Part shown: positions 33,050-44,851 of the stretch, piece after piece | How positions within the stretch are numbered: position 1 is the first letter of the stretch | Layout: each line of letters opens with the position of its first letter | Origin: Pezicula radicicola | Lineage: Eukaryota; Ascomycota; Leotiomycetes; Helotiales; Dermateaceae | Reading direction: 5' to 3' | Length of the DNA stretch: 64,000 nt | NCBI GenBank assembly: GCA_003008705.1 | Contig: PDUO01000058.1 | Coordinates: 218,792 to 282,791 of the forward strand | Made by a program: the position numbers and the translations under genes | The notes under the pieces: generated by a model | Told to the model about the DNA's origin: nothing | Databases searched by the model: none | Seen by the model: only the letters and a program-made list of their open reading frames with translations

Positions 33050-34715
33050 TCAAATGCTAACGCCATTGGTCAACCTTCCCACATCTTTTTCGGCCTCGAG
33101 AACTTTCTGGGTGATCTGTTCCAGGCAGCCTGCTGCGGCAGCAACAAATCCCAGATATGGTTTACTAGGAGACAACACTCGTGAAAGGTATTCGGGGTGA
33201 AACTGCACTCCGACGTACCACGGGTGATCCTTGAGCTCGATGATCACCATACGCTCACTTTGTCGTCTTTGCCAATGGATTTGAGCCCCCCTTTACCGAG
33301 ACGCTGGATGTATGTAGGGTTAACTTCATACCGGTGACGGTAACGCTCATGGATCGACTTCTTCTCGCCGTACATTTTCCGGAGCCTCGACCACTCGCTG
33401 CCATCTTGGAAATGTGTTGCATGGAGTCCAAGTCTCATAGTACCACCCTTAGCTATTGGATCAAATTTCTCCATGACAACAATGACTGGGTCCATACACA
33501 GAGGGTGCAACTCTTTTGAGCTTGCGTCTGGCATAGCGCAAACGTTTCATGCAAACTCGATGACCGAGATTTGTATACCAAGACAAATACCGAGATATGG
33601 GGTCTTATTCGTCCGAGCCCATTCTGCAGCCTTGATCACACCCTCTGTGCCTCGGTCACCAAAACCACCTGGGACGAGAATACCATCAGCGGTACAGACC
33701 TCATGCCAGGACTTGTGAGAATCGGCTGGGTTTTCTGTCTTGGGCTTCTCCTCAAGATCGTCGATCCAAATCAGGTTGAGCTTCTTGCCGCAGTGCATGG
33801 CCGAATGTTCAAGGGACTTAATGACACTGAGGTAGGAGCTATGCAGATTGGTGTACTTTCCAACAAGGACGATTGAAACGGTGTCGAAGAGACGTTCTTG
33901 AGCCGTTGTCAAGGTCTTCCACTCCTTCCAAGTGTCTTCACCTCGAGTGATGAGTTTTGCGGACTTTACAACCTCGTCTAGGTTAATAATGGTTCGGATA
34001 GTTGTGATGAGACCTTTCTGTTTGAGGAGCAGAGGAACGTGGTATGTAGGTGCTACGTTGTGGACTGCGATAATATGCTCTGGTTCAACTTGACAGAACA
34101 TAGCGATCTTGGCGATGGGGGACTGTTCGAGGGGTTCTTCACATCTGCATGCGATCTGCCACAAGTCAATACCTCAGTTCTAGGCTTCCACTCCAAGCAT
34201 TTAAGGATCATACCAAGTCAAGGCTCAATCCCGCTCGTCCAACATCTCTGAAAACCTGCTGCGTTGGCTTGGTCTTTTGCTCCCCCTGGATAACTGGAAT
34301 CAACGAAACGTGGATTTGCAAGAAATTGCCCTTCCCTGCTCTCCTCCTTAATTGTCGCATCGCCTCAATGAAGGGTGCACTCTCAATGTGTCCCACGGTA
34401 CCACCCAGCCCAATAATGCAAACGTCAGGCGTCTCATTTGTGTCGTCAACTAGTTTTCTTGCTACTCTCTTGATCCAGTCCTGAATAGCATCTGTAAGAT
34501 GCGGTACGACTTGCACAGTCTTTCCAAGATACTCGCCTTGACGCTCACGTTCGATTACGTACTGGTATATCTTACCCGAGTCATATTGTTCTCCCGGGTA
34601 AGGGTTATGTTGAGGTAGCGTTCGTAATTACCGAGATCGAGGTCGACTTCCCCTCCATCGTCAAGTACAAAGCATTCACCATGCCTAGAGGTTGACTTCT
34701 TAGCCCTCATCCAAG
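33050..34715 (-). pseudogene. CTP synthase, broken second copy
   Basis: Reading leftwards: [20 protein letters not shown] and [51 protein letters not shown], then across a normal intron IACRCEEPLEQSPIAKIAMF, then the glutaminase half GILVPGGFGDRGTEG, PYLGICLGIQISVIEFA with the nucleophile Cys, and [20 protein letters not shown] with His/Glu. This is the two-domain amidoligase that makes CTP from UTP. It is dead: an Arg codon after EFA is now TGA, frames shift near 34580 and 33250, and the first part with the ATP loop (SGIGKG in working enzymes) is not recognisable. CTP synthase is essential, so an intact copy must exist elsewhere. Confidence 0.9.
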
Positions 34716-35001
34716 TTCACCGAGCGTGCAGCCATGACTTACTACCTGGCCATCGCCCCTGTACGGTAGTTTTCGTAGAATGGGCCATAATATCAGTATT
34801 GTAATGTAGCCTTGCCCAGCCTTGCAGAAATTTATTGCGCCTTGTGTCGCTTACTGGCGGGATGGCGGGGTAATCACCTCACAGTCAAAACGTATCACCC
34901 TCTTCCGGTCCATACAACTTAATTTTCACTTTGCACTTTGCATTTTGTACCTTGCACTTTTCATTCCCTTCAAACTCAACAACCCCTTAAAGACTAGAAG
35001 A

Positions 35002-36615
35002 ATGACTTCAGCCTTGAGCAAACCCGCCGTGTCTCCAATGCTGGCCCAGTCAGCCACAGAGCTGATTGGGAACACGCCCTTGGTCCGACTGAACAAGATC
35101 CCCCAGAGTCTAGGAATTGAAGCCGAAGTGTACGCCAAGGTCGAACTTTTCAATGCTGGTGGCAGCGTTAAGGATCGTATCGCTTTACGAATGATCGAGG
35201 AGGCTGAACGGTCGGGAAGAATAAAGCCAGGAGATACTCTCATTGAGCCAACAAGTGGCAATACCGGTATTGGTCTCGCTCTCGTCGGAGCAATCAAGGG
35301 CTACAAGACCATCATTACTCTCCCCGAGAAGATGTCTCCTGAAAAGGTGTCAGTTCTTCGAGCCCTTGGCGCAACCATCATCCGGACACCCACCCAAGCT
35401 GCTTTTGACTCGCCCGAGTCACATATTGGTGTTGCGAAACGTTTGCAGAAGGAAATACCCAACTCTCACATCTTGGATCAATATGCGAACAAAGACAATC
35501 CAGAAGCACATGAGTTTGGAACCGCAGAAGAAATTTGGAAACAAACAGATGGGAAAATCAAGGCCGTGGTCGCAGGTGCTGGTACTGGAGGAACTATCAC
35601 CGGTCTGTCCAGAGGTTTGAAGAAGCACAACCCGGATGTGAAGGTTATCGCCGCAGATCCTTTTGGGTCCATTCTGGCTCTTCCTGAAGCATTAAACCAG
35701 GAACACGCCAACGAAGCATACAAAGTGGAGGGCATTGGTTATGATTTTATTCCAGATGTTCTTGACCGACAGTCTGTTGATAAATGGTATAAGACTGACG
35801 ACCGGGAATCTTTTACATACGCGCGAAGACTGATTGCCGAGGAGGGTCTTCTGGTTGGTGGTAGCAGTGGCAGTGCTATTGCTGCAATGGTTAAAGGTGT
35901 CAAAGAACTAGGACTAGGGAAGGGTGATATGGTAGTCGTCATCTTGCCAGACAGCATCAGAAGTTACTTGAGCAAATTTGCAGATGATGATTGGCTGGCT
36001 GCCAACAATCTTCTCCCGCTAACACCACCGACCACCTCACCCTCTTCACCAGCGCTCGCATCACACTCATCCAAGGACCCATACAACGGCGCTACAATTG
36101 GCTCTCTTAGGCTGAAGCCAGTTACGACAGTACTGGCAGACTCGCCATGTTCGGAAGCCGTCGAGACAATGAGAGAGAAGGGATTCGACCAACTTCCAGT
36201 TCTTGCGCCTACTGGGGGCAAGCTCACGGGAATCGTGACGCTAGGAAATCTCCTCTCTTTCATCAGCCGCGGGCGGGCAACCGGCAAAAGCCCAGTATCG
36301 GATGTGATGTTTGATTTCTCTAGTATACCCGAGGTGGTCACGGATCCCAAGGATATCAGTAACCTTTCTGGGCCTCCGAAGGCAAATGGAATCGAGAAGA
36401 CCAAAGATGGCAAGCAGCAGAAGGCACCAAAGAGGAAATTCGTGGAGATAACTATGGACACACCACTGTCGGCGCTGAGCAAGTTCTTTGAGTGGAATAG
36501 TGCAGCAGTGGTCACGGAGAAGAGTGGAAACGACAGTAATGGCCTTGCAAAGCCTATAGCTGTTGTGACCAAGGTTGATTTGCTCGCATTCTTGGTTAAA
36601 CAGACTAAGTTGTGA
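35002..36615 (+). CDS. CYS4: Cystathionine beta-synthase
   Basis: A PLP enzyme that joins serine and homocysteine to cystathionine, the first step of transsulfuration to cysteine. The catalytic core starts ATELIGNTPLVRLNKIP, has the PLP Lys in AGGSVKDRIALRM, substrate loop EPTSGNTGIGLAL, phosphate-binding GAGTGGTITGL and VGGSSGSAIAAM. A linker leads to two CBS domains at the C terminus (IGSLRLKPVTTVLADSPCSE; TMDTPLSALSKFFEWNSAAV), the regulatory pair. The frame is open 60 codons upstream, but the ATG at 35002 (MTSALSKPAVSP) gives 537 residues, the fungal norm. Absence of a heme-binding Cys-x-His N-terminal extension fits fungal enzymes. Single exon. Confidence 0.95.
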   Translation: MTSALSKPAVSPMLAQSATELIGNTPLVRLNKIPQSLGIEAEVYAKVELFNAGGSVKDRIALRMIEEAERSGRIKPGDTLIEPTSGNTGIGLALVGAIKGYKTIITLPEKMSPEKVSVLRALGATIIRTPTQAAFDSPESHIGVAKRLQKEIPNSHILDQYANKDNPEAHEFGTAEEIWKQTDGKIKAVVAGAGTGGTITGLSRGLKKHNPDVKVIAADPFGSILALPEALNQEHANEAYKVEGIGYDFIPDVLDRQSVDKWYKTDDRESFTYARRLIAEEGLLVGGSSGSAIAAMVKGVKELGLGKGDMVVVILPDSIRSYLSKFADDDWLAANNLLPLTPPTTSPSSPALASHSSKDPYNGATIGSLRLKPVTTVLADSPCSEAVETMREKGFDQLPVLAPTGGKLTGIVTLGNLLSFISRGRATGKSPVSDVMFDFSSIPEVVTDPKDISNLSGPPKANGIEKTKDGKQQKAPKRKFVEITMDTPLSALSKFFEWNSAAVVTEKSGNDSNGLAKPIAVVTKVDLLAFLVKQTKL

Positions 36616-37257
36616 ATTAGTCTATTGCGTAGATGGTTGTCTGGTTGGGCGTTTTGGTGGGCGGTCATGTACAGATTAGTGGAACCTAGATCTAACAGGC
36701 GTTGAGGGAAATGCGAGAGGATCATAGATTCAACACCTACGTTCTAGAGAGTGTTGGTACACATAAGCATAATAAGGAATAGGTTGCGCAAACTCTTAAC
36801 AAAAATCCTATCGTGCTCTTACGAAATGGTTCATCCTATGAATGTCGCCTTTGCAACAAGGTTCTTCCCATGCCCTAAGACTGATTACTGTACGACGTAG
36901 CGTGCTAGTGAATGAACTCCCGAATTTATACCCAAAAAGTCAGAATATTCATAAACGTTAAGAGGCTGGTAATGCTACTACTATCACACTACTTCTATAT
37001 ATATATAAACATGATCGTTAACCGGACAACATTCCAGGATGGTCCTTTCAAGCAGAACCATAAATATAACCCACTCCAGCTGATACAAACTCGTTTAGGG
37101 TATGCTTGACAAATCCAGAACTCCCCACATGTTTTGCAAAATCAACCAAAATATTGCTCCTGAACCTTGTCAGACCAACCGCCTTTTGCAACCAAGATAG
37201 CAATATGTAAATTCCCCAAAACAAGTAAAGGCAAACAAACTCCTCCTTCCATGACAT
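36616..37257. other. Convergent 3' flanks of CBS and the velvet gene
   Basis: About 640 bp, AT-rich at 36930-37020, with no supported gene. Confidence 0.45.
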
Positions 37258-38822
37258 TCACCGCTTCGGCCTTTTGGCCTTCTGTTTGGAGGATGTTTGT
37301 GCACCATCTTCGTCGTCGTCCTCGTCATCATCATCATCTTCATCTCTAGCATGGGATGCATTCGTCTTCGCGTTGCCCTTCTTCACCGAGATCAGGCATC
37401 CTTGATGCTTCAACCTTTTGGTCAGCTCTGTGCTCGCCCGCATGCCAATAAAATCCTTGGCATTGTAAACTTGGAATGATTCGCTCATCACTGTCGCTCG
37501 GACAGGCACCGAATTCCCAAGCATCATCTTCTTTGGATCTAGAACAACAAGGCTGAACTTAAGGCTATAGGTCCCAGCCGTTCTCACAGACAAGTCGGGA
37601 AAGCAGAAGAAACATCCCTCCACATCGTTCTCATCCAAGCCCACAAAAGGAGAGGCTACGAGGGTTCCCATCAGCCTCCTTTGTTGCCGTTTGTCGCTCG
37701 AACCTGGCATAGCAGTATCATCTCGATCCGTCAAGGGATTCCACAGCGTGCAATGAACGACACTGTATGGCTGGCGAATCAATTCGCTGATCTCTGCTGG
37801 ACTTGCATTTGGATCTTCAATTGAGAGTTGTAGAATTGGTGGCGGGTCTATGACACGTCGGTCCCTTTCTCCAAATCCACAAGCTCGTGCGGCGAGAGGT
37901 TGCTGGCGGACCCGGATCTTGTATTGCGGGCCAACAGGCCGATTATTTGTACTGTAACGAAATTAGTATATTGCTCGCTATACAGAATATGAAGGGCTTG
38001 CCCATTGTCGTCGCTTAGCAGACGTGATATTGGCATTGGTCTTGACTGCTGACTCTTCTGTGGAGTGTCTACTGGTGGAGGGGGATTTGCGCTAAAGCGT
38101 TCATTCGAGGCCGTCTCAGGCGGAGTATAACCACCGCTAGATGCTCTTTGCTCTTCATAACGAACTCGAGGATGCGCTGACGAAAGATCAGTACTATATT
38201 TAGGCGCCGGGAAATCTTTCCGCTGACTGATTTTTCTGCTCTGCCTCCTTTGAGCAGGCGGTGCTCCGTGATCTTCCAGAACTGGTGAACCCACGCGATC
38301 TTGTGTTTGCATAGGATGTGGTTCAGCAGCCAGATATGGTGTTGGCCGTGAATAATCTGTGGGTTGCGGAGGCTGGTAGATATGCTGAGGTGGTGCAGTT
38401 GGGTTTTGCTGACTTAGCTGCAGAGGATGATTGGAGCTATATTGTGGTTGACTATGATGTTGGTCTTGCGGGTACGGAGGTGGTTTATTATAATGGTTGT
38501 ATTGCTGTTGCTCATCTCTGGGGCGGATTGGGGGCAACGTTGGTAGTCTGCGCTCATTGCTCTCTGTTGGGTATTGATTGTGCTCTGGAGGGTATCGCGG
38601 GGTTTCCGAGTATGGGTTGCTTTCCGGCACGTATGGGTAAGAGGACCTTCGTGGAGGTGGAGGTGGCGGCTGCCCAGAGTACCCTCGATTTGGTTCTGTT
38701 ATCGACATGGTGAGAGGTATTGTGCTTTTGTAGGGACGTACAAAAGAACGGCTGGTTGGACTTTGAACGTTGAGGTCAGATGCGTCTGCTGTACGGCCCA
38801 CGAAGAATCTAGGAAGAGCCAT
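37258..38822 (-). CDS. Velvet-domain regulator, VelC-like
   Basis: Velvet proteins are nuclear NF-kB-like DNA-binding regulators of development and secondary metabolism. Here a Pro/Gln/Tyr-rich N terminus of about 270 residues precedes a C-terminal velvet domain: YKIRVRQQPLAARACGFGER, DRRVIDPPPILQLSIEDP, YSVVHCTLWNPLTDRDDT, RRLMGTLVASPFVGLDEN, GCFFCFPDLSVRTAGTYSLK, DFIGMRASTELTKRLKHQGC. A C-terminal velvet domain without the large insert of VelB fits VelC. VosA is the alternative. The tail is acidic (DEDDDDDEDDDED) and ends basic. Exons 38822-38002 and 37951-37258 give 504 residues if the intron is GC-AG (donor GCAAGC, 50 nt, branch ACTAAT). A GT donor would make it only 32 nt. A second possible start is ATG 38708 (MSITEPNRGYSG). 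Confidence 0.88.
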
Positions 38823-39919
38823 TCAGTTGAGGCTTTGGTTGGAAGCAGAGAGCAAGGTGCCTTACCAGTGAAGCTGAAGTGGAGAGTCGCGAATCAAGAT
38901 ACAAGAATCAGTGTAGCAAAGCACATAGCCCGAGGGATCTTTCGACGTCAAATTGAGAATATTAGTAACCACTCAATGGTCGCCGTTCCATGCCCAACAC
39001 CTTTTTCCAATGCCAACTTTCTTCGACTCCTGTAACTTGGCGCAAGGACAATTGTGCGACGAATTGTTTGCGGTCGCCGTTCACAAGGTGGGAAATTGCT
39101 GGGTATTCGGGGGTGCTGCAGAACTACCGCCTGCCGCTGTTCTACCACGATGGCCGACGTGGATACTGTGCATGAAAGACGGTAGAAAGATACGGAGGTA
39201 CGGTAGAAGCAACAATGCACGCGTGTAGGAGCGCGAGTTCGAGATTGAAAGGCGTTGCGGTGTGGAGTATTATTCGAGCGTACAGGAGGTAGATGTCTTG
39301 GCGAACGAACAAGATCTCTCGCATCGACGATCGCAAGCAGAGACCAACAACAAAACACTGACTACGACGACCCTAGTAGCAGGAGGAGCAGCAGCAGAAC
39401 AGGTGTCGAGCTACACACAGTGTAGTAGATGGCATATAAAAAGAAAGAGGGCACTGCTGTCGGTTGTAGACATGTAGTAAATCTAGGAGGGAGAAGTGGT
39501 CGTGATGGTGTTGTCTTTGTTGTTAGTGTACTGAGGTGGTGTATGCCGGAGAAGGGCACGCACAGTGACTTCCAGCAACTTCAGACTGGCAAGATGAAGA
39601 TGGAGAAAGAGGGCAAGTGTGGGACTCTTGCGCTCGTCGACCCTGTCATTATTAGCAAATAACAGCGCTGGCTTCAGTAATAATACATAATTGGGCCCAA
39701 GGACCTGGGATTGGCACTGGAAACCAGGAATAGACCAGGGAATCACACTCGTTGGCGGAAGGGCAAGGAGGGGCGTGTAGGGGCATGTCGGCGCGTGTAG
39801 GGGTTGGATTTAGAGCACTTTTTGCTGATGATAGAGTTGATAAAGAGCGCTAAGAAGAGCGCTAAACTGGGCCTTAATTAACTTTTCATTGTCTGAGCAG
39901 CGAGGAGACTGGTTCGAGC

Positions 39920-39957
39920 TGGAGCCACTGGAGCCACTGGAGCCACTGGAGCCACTG
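39920..39957. repeat. Minisatellite, 9-bp unit GGAGCCACT x4
   Basis: Four perfect direct copies of GGAGCCACT followed by GCAG. It sits in the gene-free region and has no coding context. Confidence 0.9.
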
Positions 39958-40155
39958 CAGAAAACCAGGACAGGGACATTCCTGGTCGCTCCTCCAAGAT
40001 ACTTTCGTATGTACGGTACGAAAGGAGGAAAAGGTACCTCATTACTCATTGTTGCACTACCGTACCCTTACTGTATCCCCAGCCCGTTTGATACTGCCAC
40101 CTTCTTCTCACGAGGCCAATTGTCCAAGCGAAAGCAAAGTTCAGGACAATAAAAA

Positions 40156-40213
40156 GGTACTGTACGGTACTGTACGGTACTATATACTGTAGTAGGTACC
40201 TAGTACGTAGTAC
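40156..40213. repeat. GTAC-rich self-complementary block
   Basis: Tandem GGTACTGTAC units followed by GGTACCTAGTACGTAGTAC. GTAC is its own complement, so the block can form hairpins. Isolated GTACGGTAC words also occur nearby (40010-40065). Confidence 0.8.
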
Positions 40214-42349
40214 TAACCACGCCTTGACAGCTTAACAGATGTCAGTTGGTTGGCATTACCCAGTTGGCAGTGCGTAGTTGAAACATTGACAGTTAACGGG
40301 CTTGCCCGAATCGTGGTGCCTTGCCAGCATGCAACACAACAATCCTTTAAGGTACTCTGATGGTTCTTTTCGCTCTGCTGCCGTCCTCCTGCACAATTTT
40401 CTGCTGCGACTGCTACGACTACTGTACCTCCATACAGTACTGTGGCAAAACAAAAAGGTGTGGTAGCACACGCATCTCATCATCCCGCGCTGGACCCCAG
40501 AATTGGGGAGGACGGGAGCGACGCTGTGAAGAGTTAACCGTTGTTGCACAGCAGCGGCCAGATGGTAGGCAGGACTGCGACAGCCATGGCCACTATGACA
40601 CTGGTCTTCTTCTTGTGCAACGCTTCACATTCTACAAACCGGGCATTCCGCCATCCATCCCACCGTGTCAGCTTGCCTTCTTCCTATCATTCGCGGAAAA
40701 GCTCTCATGTGTTTTCCTAGCTCGCGCGCCTCACATCTGGCCTCCTCGTGGCGCCTCGTGCAAGGAGGTGCAGGTGCCGATGCACATAGGTTTGCTTTGG
40801 TTATCTCGTCGCTACGTCCCAGCCAACGTGTGCATGATCTATTCGAACAGATAGATGTATGGAGATGAGGAAATCCCGTCTCCATGCTACCTACCCTTCT
40901 TTGCATACGCTATACAGTAATGTGGGATTATTGTTGGAGCATCTCAGGACTTGCACTCCGCTGGAGGGCGTCATCTGGGCAGAGAGACTATGATTGACCC
41001 GGCTTCCCGGGTCTTGTAAAGCCTAGGAGATAGGCTGGCAATGGACGAGTCTTGTTCAACAAGCAACTTACCTACGGAGTAGCTCTACCTATGTATTACA
41101 ACCTACATCCGCGCTCCTCGAGCGACATACTCCACCACTCCGTACAGCGAACATTAATACCAGCCAGAATGGCCCCCTCTGTCTCTCTCTTCCTCCCAAA
41201 AGACCCAATATTTCACTGGCCTTCTTGGAAGCCAGTCCAGTTCCTGTTCCATGTGGAAAGCCTCGGTCCGTTGCGGGGAATTAACACAGAACTTGACTGA
41301 ATGCGATCTATCACAAAGATCCAGCATGGCCAACAAATTGATACTGCACTCAATTGGCCCTCCTTTCTTACCAGTTCAGAGATTGCACGGGGACACCTCT
41401 TTCTCTTTCTCGGTTCTGGACCCCATCTGCAACAATTTCTCGTTTTTAGTGTTCGCGACGACATGCTTGCAGTGCTTTCTTTCCACAACACAAAATACAT
41501 GAGTGTCTACGTAGAAAGCCGTAAGGTGATGCTAGTAAAGCGAGAGAGGATCAAATATAATATTCTCCTAACGAGAGACATCTCTGGATCCATGGTATGG
41601 TACAGTAATAATGGCCTGCCATAGGCTCCCAAACACTCTCCATATTCGGCTGCCCACCTACAGGGCTGGCTGGTCTGGTTGAGTAACCGGGGCATATCCC
41701 CGGCTGTTAGGTTTTTTTTCTCTCTTTGGTGGGGCGGTCATTGTCCACCGTCTGTGCGGCTACAGAGTCCAGTGAGCAATAACAAGAATAGTAATAATGC
41801 GGGCTGGCATCTGCCGGACAGGAATACCACGTTATAAGAGGATTTGTTCGGTAGAGCCTGTGATCAGACCGTCGATATCAGGTCAAAATCAGGCCATTGT
41901 GGCATTGTTCGCCCGTGACGATATACCCTTTTCTCCTCCTTTTCTGCAGGTCATCGAGGATCGAGGTTCGAAAGACAAGCGAAGGAGGAGGAGGAACGAA
42001 TCACCCTTTCCTCAAGCGTGATGCGTCCGAATCAAATCCGGGTTAGAGCAGCATTTCAAGACCAAAATTTCCGAAAGATCATATGCGTAATCCTGTGATA
42101 ACATATAGCCTATAGTTTCTAGCTAGCCATCTGATTCTGCTACTGGCGGGCGAGGAAGCATGGAAAGCCTCAGAACGACGCCTCTCTCATGCAACAGTCT
42201 TCTCGAAGATCCGTCGAACGATCTTCCGATGTCGCCAACCACGAACGAGGTCGCCGCAGGAGGGCCGAAGTTGTTGTCGAAGGGACGGATGGTGGTGTTA
42301 CAGCGCTAGGTACTCGGTGACAAGTAACAACGCGCAAGTACCGGTAGCG

Positions 42350-42377
42350 CTTGGTCCTTGGTCCTTGGTCCTTGGTC
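42350..42377. repeat. Minisatellite, 7-bp unit CTTGGTC x4
   Basis: Four perfect direct copies of CTTGGTC. No gene context. Confidence 0.9.
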
Positions 42378-44220
42378 TTATCAAATGTACCTCCGTACGG
42401 TTACCAAAGATAAATTTGGACGTTTCAATAATAATAATTCTCCCTAAATCCTGATCCGAAGTCATCTCAAAATCTGAAAAGTTGGATTGCCAACAAGAGT
42501 TCAATTGTCTTCCCTCTTTCGCACGGCGCAGAGAACCAACGGCTAAGTCCATTAGCCTAGGCGCCTTCCCTTGCCTCTCCTCATCTTGACAAAGCAACGA
42601 CTCATCAGAAGGGTCGCCTCCAGCCGAGTCACAAGGTACAACATATTATTACCATTCCAGCACAAAGAGTGGCACGTATTCGTTCGGATTCGATATATTG
42701 AATAGTGTCAATACGTCGTCCAGGGCAAAATCATTGGCCGTCTACCAAATTATAGCACCGCGATTTACATTAGAATGGGACGAAGCAACATAGATGTATT
42801 ATGGATGCCCTTTGTGGCTTTTCCTTACCGTCAGAGACCGACACATTCGGAAAGTGAAATGTATCAACAGACTTGCAGTGCGCAGTGCGGAAAGTCCCCT
42901 GCTGCTCAGGTGCTTGCATACCTGCATCTCCCACAACCGAGTTCCATCACCAGCATGTCTCCCCTCATTCGTCCTTCCCTAGACTGAGATGCAAGGCACA
43001 GACAGCTAGCTACCCTCATCAGCCCTCACAACCAGGCAAACAACGTCTCATCGAGATCAACCCCCTTTTCCTGGCCTTTGGGTCTCTTGCAATAATTATA
43101 AGCATGCCGGTTAATGTACGGTACGCTCCCACTAGATTTCTTATTCTTTGCGGCTCCCGAAACTACTAGTGTACATACCTTTTCAACTACGTCATATTTC
43201 AATATGCAGTTCCCCTTCCGTTTTGATTTCATCTCTTAAAGCAATAATATGATCTATGGTCAGGTTTAGCGACCTCAGATCTAGGTCTTTGATGTGAACG
43301 TGGCAAGTGAACTGGTTCTCGGTAATAAGCTCCAGGGTCACCCAAAATATATTAGTAGTATTGTCCGTCACGGGGTTAGAACCGAGTAGTCTTACATGCT
43401 AAGAAAAAGAAAAAAGTTGACAGCTTGCATTGGCGACAATGCTTAACTTAACAAATCTGCTTTCATTGGCAAACCCATAAGCGCTGCTACTGCGTCCATG
43501 CACACATGCTGGCAAGGCGATTTCAAATTGCTGCAGCTATTAAGCGACACAAATGTGCCTGTGCAATGATGTAGAGGAATTGAGCCAATGCCATCGTATG
43601 CGTATGTTCGCATATGTCACTCGAATGAGCAAACTTGTCGTTCAGCATGCAGAACTACTCCTCATCGACGGTACTGCGTATATTCTTTGGGAGGAATTAC
43701 GCTTAGTGCGTATTGAGCTTTAGTTAGCACCACCACACCGGTCTTTTCATCCTTTAAAATTATGACAGAACTAGCTGGCTCCTCTATCTTGATATGCTTT
43801 TGTTGCCTCGCGGGGTTCTGTTGGATTTGCCCGAGGCTCAATGTTGATTACCATAGCACAATTTGCAAAGGTACATGCAATTACCAACCAGTGCTCGCCA
43901 AGTAACAAGAAGAGGATTGGATAAGGTCCACTAGAATTTAAAGCAAACTTCTTTTGCAGGTAACCTTTCTGTCTATTTACGACTCCCCTGAATTGTGTCA
44001 CCAAAGCTAACTCGACAGCTCAACCTAGAGAGATAGGGCATCCCAAGTTGGTCAATAGTGGAGGACGTTTCAAGGAATCTGGTACACTTCAACCATCAAG
44101 ATGATGTGGGCCACTCGAGCAAAGTGTGTCACAAGTAATGGCACTGTTTGTTACTGGTGCTGTTAATATCAGGAAGATAGCTTGTCACACGTAGTAGTTG
44201 ACATAGTTGTGGACAACTAT

Positions 44221-44494
44221 TGTCAGACTAAAATCACGTGTATTGCTTCATATTATAAGTAATATAGGTATACCCTCATTTTGATTTCAAATCTAGATCA
44301 AATCGGAGGATCTAAATAGGAATCCCCGATCATTATAAACCACTCATTTTGTATACCTTTTTAGGCTATTCCGATGCTATTACATTACTATATAGATAGT
44401 CTATAGTCCCTCTCTTTTAGAGGACAATTACTCTCAATTCAAGGTCTTTTCACCACATATATTGGTTCATATATTAGGCCCAGAGTGGTTCATA
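44221..44494 (+). repeat. 5' LTR of the Copia element
   Basis: Begins TGTCAGACTAAAATCACG and ends GTGGTTCATA. Against the 3' LTR I count three substitutions and a 2-bp indel. All three substitutions are C-to-T before A, or G-to-A after T, the RIP type. Confidence 0.95.
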
Positions 44495-44851
44495 GTTAAG
44501 AGCTACATTTAATCTCTAGCTATTACCAAATCATTTGTTTTCACACCCAAAAAGAGACGATTCGGCATTGATAATCACTATATTAACCTGCCTATAATCA
44601 ACCTCCAAGAGGACAGGAAACAATACTGGAAATCTAGGTAATTTCGAAATCCAGGTATTTTCGAAATCAAGGCCATTTAGTTACGAAATTCCTTAGGTAG
44701 GCAATTTCTATAGGTAATTCGTCTAAAGAACTATACTCGACAAAATCAATACAATAAGTCGCTATAGACTTATATTACGATATCAATTATATCGTCAATA
44801 TCTATACTCAAAAACAAATAATACCTAAACGTCTCATCGGACTAGAAACCA

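Larger units (their letters stand above)
38823..44215. other. 5.4-kb gene-free region upstream of the velvet gene
   Basis: I find no frame with domain content on either strand. The stretch carries several short tandem repeats (listed separately) and pyrimidine-rich tracts. Regulators of development in fungi often have long upstream regions, so part of it may control the velvet gene. The rest, next to the retrotransposon, is unexplained. Confidence 0.5.

Noticed and set aside
37952..37983. 32-nt GT-AG intron in the velvet gene
   Set aside because: In phase but shorter than the usual fungal minimum; the 50-nt GC-AG alternative is preferred. Kept open in the findings.
39889..40152. Open frame spanning the GGAGCCACT minisatellite as a repeat protein
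   Set aside because: The repeat is only four units, and the frame has no ATG context or domain. A 9-bp unit keeps any frame open by itself.
39920..42377. Short tandem repeats as a possible CRISPR array
   Set aside because: Units are contiguous with no spacers, and the organism is a fungus.
43771..44004. Minus-strand frame of 77 codons near the Copia element
   Set aside because: It reads somewhat protein-like, but no family is recognised and there is no splice or start context, so it is not called.
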